A stretch of DNA of 64,000 nt from Pieris napi (taxonomy: Eukaryota; Arthropoda; Insecta; Lepidoptera; Pieridae), in contig NC_062245.1 in assembly GCF_905475465.1 (NCBI RefSeq), positions 124,001 to 188,000 on the forward strand, given 5' to 3'. The notes under the pieces are model-generated. The model made no database searches. It had not been told where the DNA came from and worked only from the letters and a program-made list of their open reading frames with translations. This document shows, piece after piece, positions 48,401 to 60,901 of the stretch. Made by a program: the position numbers and the translations under genes. Position 1 is the first letter of the stretch. Each line of letters begins with the position of its first letter.

Positions 48401-51400
48401 ACGCGGAGTTATCGCATCTTGGCCTTTTTATCGATAGGTATTAACGTCATGGTCCTTTGACGCTCGTAGAAATTGAGATTTTAATAAAATAAGGAAATCC
48501 TTAAGGAATTTTAATTTAATAGTAATATCCTCTAACATTATCACTACCAAATTGTCACACGCAAGATTTTTAACTTTTTGTTTCTATTGCTTTCCGGAGT
48601 TTTACAATAAACACGATATCCTTTGTACTGAGTTCCGAGAAGAAGCCAAAATGAAGCTAATAATTAAGCATGATTTTTATTATTAATATATAAGCTGAAT
48701 TATAATGTTATGAACGTAATATCGAAGTTATCTGAGGTTATCCGCGGCAACGTCAGCGCACGAGCCATGCGCTTAATTAGCTCCATTATACCTAATGCTA
48801 AAATTCATATTATGTACGAATGTGTTAATTTAATATTGGTACAATTCAGTACTTAAATAACTATTTCGGGTAATCTCTGATCTATATATATTTTCCACCA
48901 AATAGCATTTGATTCCCGATTTTAACTAACCTTTTGTTTTTAACGTACCCCGGCACTTGTTAATTAATATAAATTTTCACGGCCCTATGTTTTTTAAAGA
49001 TTTATTTGAAAAAGAATTAACTGCTTCAGTTAATAAATAAAAAATGGCATTACAGATTTCGGTTTCAGCTGTTTCCTTGATTATTATTAGATATTTATTG
49101 GCAATTAGGTCATCAACTCATCAGTCTTCTGCCGGACACACTTCACAGTACGAGAATCTATTGTGCTAAAGATCCATAAGTGCATTTGCCTCAAGTTTGA
49201 TTGACTTAGATAATTTCCGTAATCAATATAATTAGACGATTTGATCGAACAACATAGACATAGTAGACTCACATCATGCATATCATAAACTTTGTTGTTT
49301 TCTGTCGCGCATTCTGATTTGGAAAATACATCCTCATTATATTTAAAATATTTGTCAGTAAATGCATTGAAATGCCAGCAGGAGTTATGAATAAGAAAGC
49401 ACAAACAGTGTGTTTGTGTCGCGTTTGTTTGCGGAGTGCTTACAGGAGCTGGCGGTCGCTCAGCAAATAGTGCCTTCATCGAGCCTTGGTTATCTTATAA
49501 CTGCGTCTCTTTAACTTAGTAATTACTGCTTTATAAGAATAAAATATTTAAACGTGAGATTCTTTGTTACTTGCCCTTATTCTGTCATTATGCTGCCGTG
49601 TTGAAAGCATTTTTAAAAGATTAGAATTTCCAAAGTACCAAGTATATATCACTTATGAGCCTAGTGACCTTAATGTACGATTTATTCATTCATTTAATGA
49701 TTATTATTGCATTAAGACATAATATTTCCTCTGCATAAGTAGGCAAGTCATTTGTAATCACAAAATCCCTAGTCGCCAGAACTAAATACAAAGTTAAACA
49801 AAGAATAATGTTACAATTTCCTGTCAATTAGCTGTATTTAAAGAGCCAATGTTTGAGGGACGCTGTTAAGTTTGATTTTTATTCCTAAATTATATTACAA
49901 GACTAAATATAGCCTCTGTTAACATACACTAAAGACGAAAATCGCTTGGAACAATAAGAGGCAGTATTTTGTTACATATTACTGTCGCCGATTTCAATAT
50001 TTCCATGTTTGCGATTCGCTTTATGTAGGTTCCATTTGTTTTTATTATCGTCTGGCTCCTTAAATTCCTTGCAGTTTTATTTGTATACAAATGTTTTGGG
50101 ATACTCATTAAATTATCCACAATTTCTTACTTCTCCCTACACGATACTATGGTCCTTACGTTATTAAAAAGCTTGCCTATATTTAATAGGTCAACAACAA
50201 AGTCTAAGATGTTCGTAAAACGCAGCCGATCAGAATTTTACTCGGCGAGGAAAAAACTGTGAGAAATGAAATTAACCGTTGACTAGTTAAAACTTAACGC
50301 ATAAGACCTTTAAACAGATAAGTACTTTTTGTTTTTTTAAGCGCCGTTGACGACGCGCCGAGACGTTCGTTTGTTTTTCCAAAGAGCATGGCAAACGCTA
50401 CCGAAACCGAATTTATCGACAAACACTGGCCACACCGCATTATTTAAATTATTTATTATTTTATTAAATTATGGAACTTATAGCACAAAGCCACAAAACC
50501 GATCTTATCATATCTACAGCAAATTATAAAAACCAAATTATGAATAAGTCCCCTAAATCTTAATAGTAACGTTAATAAGTATCTAGTGTAAAAGTTTTTC
50601 TAGGACCCTCTAAGTTTGTCGCACGACGTGCGCGGGCGCAGCTTGGAGCGCAATGTTTGCGCACGCATTAGCGCTCGAGCCCGAGTCAACATTATAATGG
50701 CCGCAAACAGCTACCGACCACATTATTTATAACCCGATGACCTCTTCCAATTACTTACTTATTTGTTCTCGTCTTTCCTAAGCATGTCAAGTATGTGAGC
50801 CATGCTGAGATTTTCCGTTCATTTTTATCGGATCCTGGTTAAATATCTATCCGAGAGATGGACTTACGAGTAGGTCTATCGCCATGTGAACGCAGCTCTG
50901 TATGTAATCGCCGCGAATCTATAAATATCGTCACAAATCAAATCGCTCCCCCATAAAAGTAAAGTCGAACTAACAAATTGGTTCGACGACCACGAACACG
51001 TTGCATTTCTTTATGTCAGGCGTAGCACGCACTAACATAATAAGAATACATTTCATTAAACATAAATGTTTGTTGATTAAAATTTTGCTGATATTATATT
51101 ACGTAAGTAATAACAATATTGATATTTATTCTATAACAGTCCTCCTGTTGATCGTAATCTTGTTTAAGTAAATTCTTCTTTTAATGAGGTTGAAGATTTT
51201 ATTTAGATTTAGTTTTTGATGTCTCGTTTTGTGCTATTTGCCTGTATTTGTTTCTTAACGTTGTTATTGCGTAATTTATACGTAGATAAGTATTATTATT
51301 GTGGGTATATGTAAAATTTATAATGTATTTTTTTTAAACTTATAAATACATAAGAAAATGCCAAATCTAGATGCATTGAAACTGACGCATTCATTTTCAT

Positions 51401-54400
51401 TTTTTATCGGTTAACGATTTGTACGGTTAAAATATACCTACTCTAAAGTCCCTCGCGTTAACAATTTTATATCAAAACCTTTCGCCTGTTTGATACAGTC
51501 CAAGGGTAGGTACATTCTGCAGGAGCTTATTAAGTTTTAGCATTAAATAATCATGATCTAAGTTGATGACTGGAGACGTCTTATAAAATTATATTCGGCA
51601 TGTTACGACAGTCCTTGTCCGCCTGAACAGCAAGCACATGCTGAGGTTAATAGGTATCGATAATAATTAGTGGTCCGTAAATAATGTCACCTTGACAGGC
51701 GACAACCGTTTGGGGGTAAGAGGGCAGCTGGCGTGTCACGCGCAGGAATCTAGATCATTTCTCATTCGCATTCATTTATCCTAATTTATGCAATGTGGAC
51801 AAAATATTTTGCTTTTCAAAATAGTTGTCTATTTTTGAAACACTACACTTTGGGTAACATTTTAGTCATTCCTCCACTTTTGTATTAGGTTACATATAGA
51901 AAAGAATCGACGATATACACTTTGAGATGGAGAACTTCCTCACTGAAAAAAGTAACAATAAACGCTCAGTTGAAACGAAATAAGCACTAAGTAAACAACA
52001 AATAATGTCTACCATATCAATAAAACCAAAAATATAAAATATGAAGGCACTCGGAGATAGGTGCGTTCTTGACCAGTGGGTACTTGAAATTCTATTTCAC
52101 GACCTTACGCTTCTGGCTTCTGTATTAATCGTTTAGCCCGAGAGACGAGCCAGATTACGACAGGAATACGTCCCTATTGTCAGAGTACTAGGCGCGGAAG
52201 TCACGTGACAATAGTTTGAAGGGCCCACACACGGCGAGAGGCAGCCGACAAACGAACCGCAAAACAAACAGCTACCGACCATCGAGACTGTCGCTTCTGT
52301 CCTCATACAATTTCACGACATTGGACACTGAGCTAAAGAACGTACTTACAGGTACATAGGTAGTAGTATAAACGCTAATTCATAATTGAATGTATTTCTC
52401 TACAAGTTAAACAATTCTCATTTAAACAGTTTGATCAATACTCAATAGCCTTATAAATAGGAAAGTCCAAAAATAAATGATATTTTATTGATGAACATCA
52501 GCGACTTTTCAAGGCATGACTCGTCTGTTTTCTATTTAACTCAAAGTAAAAGGCAATGCTGAGGGCGAGTTGGAACTTTATAGATAGACGGGCGTAGATA
52601 GATATTTCTAATTATCTAATATGCATAATTATGGAGAGCGTAGCGCTAACGATACGTCAGCATAACATCTGTAATAGAAAGTTGATTAACGCGCAACGAT
52701 TGGTCGCGGGCAGCGAGCGTCGTAAAACCGCTCGTAAACTGCTGAATGTCCCGATAACGCTAACAAGGACGTGGCCTCCTATTACTATTTATACCAATAT
52801 TCGAGCTGCACAGTAATAGTATTTTGAATTAACGGAATGTATATTATGTAAAAATAATATTTAAACTTCTGCGATACTTGATATGAATGCATGCCGCTGT
52901 AATCTGCCAAATTACATGAAATATTTGTCAATAATTTTTAATAACATGCAATGTTAACAGCAAGGAATTCTTTCAAGTTTGTTTTCTGTAATAAATAATA
53001 ACAGGTCCGTTAAATATTCTTAACGCCAAGAAAATAAATGTAAATATATGAAATTTTTTCATGCAGTTAAGTATCTCTGAAATAAAAATCTGAAAGTGTT
53101 AAATTAATAATTTATGAATTGCTTACAGTGATGTTGAGCTTTGTCGATACTTATCATCTTTTATTTTTTAATTAATTATTTTACTGCAAAATTACCTAGC
53201 GAGTATTTTGTCAATGTTTTGTAGTAGAAAAGGATAATCTTGCCTGACATTATAGGGAACTTGTAATACAGGGTCACTTTTCGGTAAGAGTAATATTTTT
53301 TAGTGGGGTCCGAAGTAAAGAAAAAAATATGATTTGAAAAAATGTTATATCGTATAACTTAATATTATCTTCAATACACTCAATTAACAACTATAAATAG
53401 TATGTCTAACGCAAGAACTCATCAGTACCAATCTAGTGGATATTATGAGAAAGGTACAGGATGTAGATATTTTCGAATTTTAAGAAGAATTAGTAAAAAA
53501 AAGTCAATTTTCATATAAAAACCAAAATAAATCATAACTCTACAGGGGTTGACCTTAGAGACCTACCGTAGAACAATTTTTTGCCGCTGATCACCTAATC
53601 TATCCCCTATTTGTATATGTTTGATCCACGACTTTTTGGCTATCCTATATAGATAGATAGATGTTAAATAGAATCTTTATTAGTGTGGGGGAGCAAGGAT
53701 AGCTTTTTACATTTGGCTTATAATAGCTTACTCACGCTGGTGCCAATCGGTGTTGATTCTGACAGGGCATTTTCAGCTGCTGGGTACTTGGCGACTCACA
53801 AGATGCCGCTTATCAGACAGCACTATCGATACTTTACAAGAAGATATTACCAAAATCACTCCTAGGATATCATGTAGATATAAGTATTTTTGGAAATAAC
53901 TCAAATCACCACTGCGAAGGCTTGTATTATATTTAAAAAAAATATATGTTTCGTGATTTGTTAGTTAATAGTTATTTAATATTTAATATTTATATTGTAT
54001 ATTTATTTAAAATAATTTAGTAGGTATCTTAATTAACCTCACTAACACATTTTAGCCGTTTTCATCGCGTCAGTTGTTCGCTTTGAACAATTGGTTTTCC
54101 AAAACTACCCGAGATCTCGCGAGATTGTAATTCTCAATTTCTGTCTCTTCGAATCGTAACGATATCGACATGAAACTACATCACTAGGCATTCATTCTAG
54201 TCTTTTTGAATCGGTTTCTTTGAATACTAATTGGTTCGAGAGAGAGATCGCACAACGCCTCCAAAACCGAGTTAGAGAGGGACGGAGTTCGAAGCGGGAA
54301 ATATCTTTCTCTGCGTTTAATTTACGATGTTTCTTTGACGTTTTACCGTTGACAGTTACTGGTGTTTTCGCCGAATTAATCGCAACTTCAGAGGTTTTAT

Positions 54401-57400
54401 ATTACTCCAAATATATCGCTGCTCATGTTAAACAACCACGGTTTGCGTCGGAACAAAGGGATCGATGGTTCATTAACATTCTGAAACGCCACTAAAATAT
54501 TATATTTAATTTGAACGTTTACGCTTTTTGATGTCGAGTTTCCTTCACTGTTTGCTATAATAAGACGTTAAAGTGACAATTTTATCCTAATTAACATTGT
54601 GTTTGAAGAGGATCAAAATAGTTCAAATCTTTATGTATATTATGGCAACCTATCAGAATTTTATAGAAATATGTTTTACACACACCATTATTTTGGAACA
54701 TCGAAGTGTGACTACTGCTCATTATCTCAACATATAAGAAAAATGTGTTTTTGTAAAAAAATACAATAAAGATGGACAACTTCTAAGGTATATTAAATCA
54801 GAAAATTACATAAACAATTAGGACTTACCGCCCAAAGACACGCCCACTTAAGTATGGCCGCGGGCTTCTCGCTTTATTGGACTTTTATAAACATTCTGAT
54901 TCCGTCGAAGCACAACCAGAATAGTACACACAAAGTTAAAATAGAGAATTAATAGTTTAATTCAAAATTCACTTGACAAGCTCGTCATTAGTATTTTTTT
55001 ATATTTACTTAGGACTTTTCGGTTCAACGTCCGCAAATATGTAGGTACAGGTAACATCATTTCGCAATATAAAGTAGCGGGAACAAACATGTGCACGGAA
55101 CTAACGATCTAATAGTAGTAAATAATTGGTTTTATCGTTAGATGTCGTAGAAAGCTGTTCAATTAGTAGAATCATGATGGCATATATAACAACATGAAGA
55201 CGAATGTCTGTTTGTTTTATTTGTTTAATTTAGTGTTGTCATTTGATATCTTTAATAAAAAGAGTAAGCTATGAGTTAGCTACAACGTTATTGTCCCATT
55301 TCGCACAGTAGTGCACGTGTGTCACTCGGAACTAGAGTTCCACGCCCCTAAATCATCAAAGAGACCGCCGCGCCTCCGCCGCGGGAGGCCTAAGTTTATT
55401 GCTACAATAAGTATGTAGTCCGTTTTAGAAACAATGATTGCCAACATTATGTCAAATGGAAAACAGTAGATCCGGTAAGCAGGTACTATTAACATAATCC
55501 ATAAATAAGTGATGAAATGAATTCTTCAGTGAGTTCTTTACTTTAGCTTGTATACAAATTATTAAGAATCTGTGTGGTAAACTTGTAAAAAATAATAATT
55601 AAATAATTTAGATAAATCCCTTTACAAGAAAAAATACTGGGTTTCAAATATTTATAGTAAGGAAACGTTTGTGATTTTTCATTGTACTTTGATACCTCAG
55701 TAATGCCAACTCCTACAGAATTCTCCCTCTAGGACCAACTTAAATACCCATAAATATCGATTACCTTAAAGTTTTTGTTGTACCTACATATCTTCTGAGA
55801 GATATGCATTAAAACACATTCAAGTAGTATAAAATTGCTGTTATTTCGATCTTGGAGTATTATATTTTGATATTTCGTTTTATATTTGGTTTAGTATGTT
55901 TGTTGCGTTCGAGGCTTAAATTATTCACAGTTTCTAAAAACATATTTTTATGTCTACAGTAGCAGATTTGTCAGATCTGAAAACCTTAAAATACTTTCAT
56001 CAAAAAATAAAAAGCAGTTGAGGAAGTCACGAGCTGTCTAATACATTTGCTTATAGGCCGCTTCTAATTTATCAGCAAGTGTAAATTGTAGACATTGCTC
56101 GTTAACGTTGCAAACGGAGTGTCGACTGAATAATTGTAGATCTTATTTTATGGCAACATTAACGCAACAAAGTCACAGTACTCAGGTTGCCAAGACGAGG
56201 TGAAATCGTCGCATTAACGAAATTAATGTCTTCAAACTTCAATTAAGCATTATTGCGAATAGTTCTTCTTGCTACACATGTTAGTTAGTTAGTTAGTTAG
56301 TTAGTTTACACATGGAAGCTGGGTGTTAAGGACCATTTCATTAAGCTTAACATTATAAAGATTTCATCCTGGACTTTTATTGTAGGCTGCAGACAGATTT
56401 TACTATCGCCAGCGGTTGACGCCTTTCCGACCCGTTACTTTTTTACGAAAAGGACGAGCCTATTTATATGTTGTATTCTCAAATAATTATGGCCCATGAA
56501 ATTTAACTCATTAAAATTTAGAGTAATATTAATAGTAATAGATAAGTATGCCCAGTACAATGATTGACAAGAAATATTCCACTAAGTGTGTGAAACCTTG
56601 TGTGTACCAAAAAATATAAACGATTTTAAAAGAAATGGTGACTTTCACCAGTATAATACTCGAATCAGAACAAATCTACGACCAACCAGGCTCCAGAAGA
56701 TAAATCGCTCCATATGTGGATATTGTATTCATTTTTTGCAAAAAACTCCTAAGCGGAATTAGAGAATTATCACTGAATAAATTCAAAACTCTCGTGAAAC
56801 GTAAATTAATCAATAAAGAGATTTATAAACTTGATGATTATTTAAATGATCCTTGGGATTGATTTGCTCCAGTTCAAACAATTTTTATGAATCAAAACTT
56901 GGCAACTCAAAATAGTAGCGGAGATAGACCACAAGCCCATGAACAAAAAATACCTGTGAAATGACCCAACGTGAATTACGCTTAGAAGAAGAGTTAAGAG
57001 TTTAAGTTTTCTAAGAGTTTCTTGTCAGTTCTTCTTGCCCGCTCTACGCCCTTGACTTGCGAACTGGTAGTAAATATACATTTAGAGTCAATTTAACATC
57101 TTTTCTGTTGACGTTCATAAGTGTACTTGGTTTGAGTAGGTACCTACATCAAATTGCATAATTCTTTTTATTGTGTGAGTCAAGATTTATCTGATAGATA
57201 AAAAAAATTAAGCATTTTTGTTTTCAAATCTTACAATATAAGTCAGTTAGTGAATGAGACAAAAGATTGTGAGAGATTTTCAATGTAGTAAGTAGTTATT
57301 TTTTAGGAAAGCTATATATAGCTTCGAATATATAAACTAGTTAAATATATGAAAACAATTTTATTGAAGTGGCAAACAAAATAAGAACATAACTAACCAA

Positions 57401-59828
57401 AATAAACATACAACTAAATAAAACTTTACATAAAAATCTAACCCTTTCCAACTAATTGGGATTTTAGTACAAATACATACAAAATAAATAGAAACAGCAC
57501 CATCCGTATAACGACACTTAGGAATTTATAACATACCTATAATAGATAATTGAAATGAAACACATAAAATAAACATTATTAATTACAAATAGTATTTGAA
57601 GATAAGCGGTGTGAAGACGCCCAACAATTATTCCGACATCACAAATAGAGGAGCGACCAGCAATTCATCAGGTCTGTCGGCGCAGTCTTGTTCAACAAAT
57701 TGCCGCCTCCGTACGTCGCCTTGACATTTGTCACTGATCACTGAAATAGATTTACTTAAATGTGCTTCGTTAAGTACAAGGTACAATTAAAATTTTCATT
57801 GTTTCATTTTGTTACAGATCCAAATGCAACCGCAATGGGCAACACAGGAATGGGGTCCGCTGGGGGCCAGCAGTACGGTGAGGTGAACCAGCTGGGGGGC
57901 GTTTTTGTTAACGGACGACCTTTACCTAACGCGGTTCGCCTTAGGATTGTAGAACTTGCTCAGTTAGGGATCAGGTATGTACTATACAAAGTATTGACGA
58001 CCTAAAATATGTTTTTTAATTTTTTAGTATCAATTGTAATGAACTTATAATAAAGAAACAATATATTAGTCAAAAACCTACACCAACTTGGTGCGTTATT
58101 ATGGAAGAATTGTTTTCGTTAGCTGACTGCTAAAATGATCTTAGTAATATGTTGACATTGTTATAGGCCGTGTGATATAAGCCGACAGTTGCGAGTTTCT
58201 CACGGATGTGTGTCAAAGATCCTAGCTCGGTACCACGAGACTGGCTCCATCTTGCCCGGGGCTATTGGGGGCTCCAAACCTCGAGTTACGACGCCTAAGG
58301 TGAGATCTGACAAACAATTTTATAATTAGAATAATGTAGACATTGCATTGCAACTTATCTAAGATACAAGTATCTAAAAAACAGATACAAAATATGTATT
58401 TTCATCTGATATCTATAAACCTTTTTTTAAATAAATTTTGTTTGGTATTTTAGTATTGTTTGCTAAAAGATTTTTAGTAATAGATAACTGATTCTATGGG
58501 TCAATCTTAGGTGACATTAAATGTCAATGCCTTCGTAGATAAAACTGAACGCACTATTTATAAGAAACTGCATGATGCGGCTTTAGCAAAGTGGCTACTG
58601 GAGTTTATGTTCCAGATCACCAAAATTATGTGAAACATAATATTTAGAGATGACATGACATCATATAACATGTTTTAAAACGATTCCGATTCCTCCATTG
58701 CAACACTTATATAATAAAAATACCAACATAAAGAGCTTTATTGCTTATTCTTATTTTTTTTTAATACAACACCTGTTTGCCAAGTTCTGCCCCTGTGGAG
58801 ACACTCGTCTCATTATGGTATGATCATGTAGATCATGTAGTGATAAACTCCTTAAAGAACTGCTTTTACGTATGTCCCAATTCACCTTTAAATATAGTAT
58901 GTGATTGTGTCACGTTTGCGCAATCAACACGATTTATCTGTAAAAAATAAACTTTCATTAAAAAAATTTACTACTGTTTTTTCTATAAAAAGTATTTCAA
59001 ACATATTTATTTTAAATCTAGTATTTCAGATACAGAAAGTTATTTGCATCTGAAATACTTAATTTACAAGTGTTTTATATTCCAGATACTTTATTTATGG
59101 TACATCACTGTATTAATATAAATAGATCACGATTGTTTATACCTAATGAACTCACTCGGAGTTGCATACACGTAAATTTTGAGTTCTTACAGTTTTATGT
59201 ATTTTTAGGTGGTGTCCTACATAAAGCAGTTAAAAGCCAAAGACCCAGGAATATTCGCTTGGGAGATAAGGGACAGATTACTTGCGGATGGAGTGTGTGA
59301 TAAATACAACGTGCCTTCCGTCTCCAGTATTAGCCGGATCTTAAGAAACAAGCTCGGGGGTGCCCTATACCCCGTCCCACCTCTCTATCCGGTGCCCCCA
59401 CAGAGATGCTGGCCTTTGCATCAGCCTTACGACTATTATATGTACCTACAAGTGAGTAATTCGCCATTTTTCCAAAGCAAAAACGTTTCCCTAAAATCGA
59501 TGCCGAGTTAAGGATATATATTTGCAGTAGACTGCACAGGTTTAATTTATAGTAGACAGTTTGTTAAAACATTCTTCTTACTCCGAATTTCAAATAATAT
59601 GTTGTAGGGAATTCATCGGAAAACCAAAAACAAACTTGTTTTGATTCAAATCAAGCGACTTACAAGTAACTTTCCTACTGGGGTATATTAACTAAAACTC
59701 CTAACACAGTAACATTTTTAACTAAATATATTTATATACAGGGTCGTCAACATGCGACGGGCGCGCCGCATGGCCTACCCCATCCCCACCAGCCGACGGG
59801 GCCGCACGCGCATGCCCACGCCATATGA
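45498..59828 (+). CDS. Poxm: Pox meso (Pax1/9-class paired-domain transcription factor), 5 exons
   Basis: DNA-binding regulator of mesoderm patterning in insects. Exons: 45498-45579, 57818-57974, 58167-58299, 59209-59451, 59742-59828; 702 nt, 233 residues. All junctions are GT-AG and phases agree. The start is uncertain: ATGs at 45378, 45465 and 45498 share the frame; I chose 45498 ([11 protein letters not shown]). Paired domain from [20 protein letters not shown] (exon 2), through [20 protein letters not shown] and [19 protein letters not shown] (exon 3), to [20 protein letters not shown] and [15 protein letters not shown] (exon 4). It matches Pax9/Poxm almost residue for residue. No homeodomain, as expected for the class. 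The C-terminus has a doubled [14 protein letters not shown] (as in the fly protein tail) and a His-rich end. No octapeptide is visible. Confidence 0.93.
47874..48036. mobile_element. MITE with TTA target-site duplication
   Basis: Terminal inverted repeats: the left end reads ggccgatttacattatctta and continues gtgtttaggagagt; the right end is its reverse complement (about 48001-48035). TTA flanks both sides (47871-47873 and 48037-48039). The 3-base TTA duplication suggests a PIF/Harbinger-type element. About 163 bp, no coding capacity. Confidence 0.85.
53683..53865 (+). pseudogene. hAT transposase C-terminal dimerisation remnant
   Basis: The frame contains [18 protein letters not shown], matching the conserved SxxxFSAAGxxxTxxRxxL segment of the hAT dimerisation region. 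Flanking transposase domains are missing. Only about 60 codons remain, and the frame start is arbitrary. Confidence 0.6.
56761..57150 (+). mobile_element. Jockey-like element, ORF2 C-terminal end and 3' UTR
   Basis: The frame 56761-56862 reads [20 protein letters not shown] then DDYLNDPWD and stop, the usual ending of lepidopteran jockey-type ORF2. The stop is followed by tttgctccag, also found after the stop of the copy at 62951-63158. A gacgttcataagtgtacttg word (57113) may be the 3' UTR. Confidence 0.6.
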
Positions 59829-60725
59829 CCACCAATCTCTCCGTTCTTGTCTACCACAAACCTCGTTGCAGGGCCAGCAGCTACAACAGTCATGACACCG
59901 TCTCACATGACAGATCCGAATATGACGGTGAATACATCGATGACAGCAAACAGCATTCCAGTATCAAACATGCCTAATTTACCAACGAGAATGTCATTCT
60001 GCAGATTTGCCCACAACAAAGATGTGAGATGACGTACAATTTTTAAATGAATTATTACAATGAATTTACCAAAGGTTAGGTAGAACAGCAATATATTACA
60101 AGCATGTTCTTTATTGCTTTGCTGTAGTCAGCTTATTATTAACTCCCTATTAAAAGGTTTTGGTATTCTATTTGGCCTGACATTCTACACCATCGATGTC
60201 ATTCGAGATTTGTAGTCGTGAACGGAGAAAATGACACATCACACAAGGTAGAGAGAGAGATATTTTAGTCGTTCATTTTGACCAAGTATTAATTAATTGT
60301 AAATAATCTAATAATAATTTTATCAGTTTTCGTGTAAATTATACATAATTTGATAATGTAAGCATATAAGTAGATTATACAGAGTTAAATTATATTCTGA
60401 AATTGATTAGGCAATTATTTTTATGAATCTAAACGTTGAAATGTATTTCGAACGGATAGAGGCGTATTTTATGTATTTAAGTATTAAACGTGGATATTCG
60501 AGTTTAAAATAATAATTCGGTATGTGTGTATGTTTATATTTTACCTCAGCAAGGTGCGATATGTAAATACCTACTTATTTATTACTAAGTTTAAATTAAC
60601 GGCCTTAAGAATCGGAAACGAATGGGCAATCTACTTAAATACTGAAATGTTACTTAACAAATATATTTAAGTAATGATAATATTGATTTGTGCTGTATTA
60701 AACTTTATACATATTATACTCCAAA
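59829..60725 (+). other. Poxm: Poxm 3' UTR / 3' flank
   Basis: No gene recognised. The frame 59847-60032 is peptide-like (rich in Met, Thr, Asn) but cannot be joined in frame to exon 4 by the visible acceptor at 59870-59871. Confidence 0.45.
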
Positions 60726-60901
60726 GGGTCTGTTTCACAATGTACGGATAAGTTCTACATAAGTTCCAAATTAGCTATTTATTACTTATTGGTAGCCTAA
60801 ACACTATTGTTGCGTTTCACGACTTGCACAATTTATCTTCCAAATAATTTATGTGTTGCATAGCTATTCGGTACTTTATCCATACATTGTGAAACAGACC
60901 C
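60726..60901. mobile_element. MITE with 23-bp terminal inverted repeats
   Basis: The left end, gggtctgtttcacaatgta and continuing cgga, is inverted at the right end (60879-60901) with one difference. About 176 bp, no ORF. I cannot define the target-site duplication (flanks ccaaa and ttatt). Confidence 0.8.

Larger units (their letters stand above)
45580..57817 (+). other. Poxm: Poxm intron 1 (12.2 kb), probable regulatory intron
   Basis: No host exon was recognised within it. It holds a MITE, a hAT remnant, a jockey remnant and several CpG-rich patches in AT-rich DNA (47460-47535 with GATA-type words, 50590-50720, 51690-51750, 52180-52290, 52640-52770, 55310-55390) that could be enhancers. 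(TTAG)n runs at 56281-56306. Confidence 0.6.

Noticed and set aside
54220..54495. 91-codon frame in the Poxm intron
   Set aside because: No family recognised; might be mobile element debris, but I see no diagnostic motif.
56281..56306. (TTAG)n run as telomeric repeat
   Set aside because: The insect telomere unit is TTAGG; this is a short TTAG microsatellite.
58500..58920. Possible jockey-like fragment in Poxm intron 3
   Set aside because: One frame gives a weak CPCGDT-like string, but no further motif supports it.
59847..60032. Possible alternative C-terminal exon of Poxm
   Set aside because: The nearby acceptor joins exon 4 in the wrong frame and gives a stop after seven codons.
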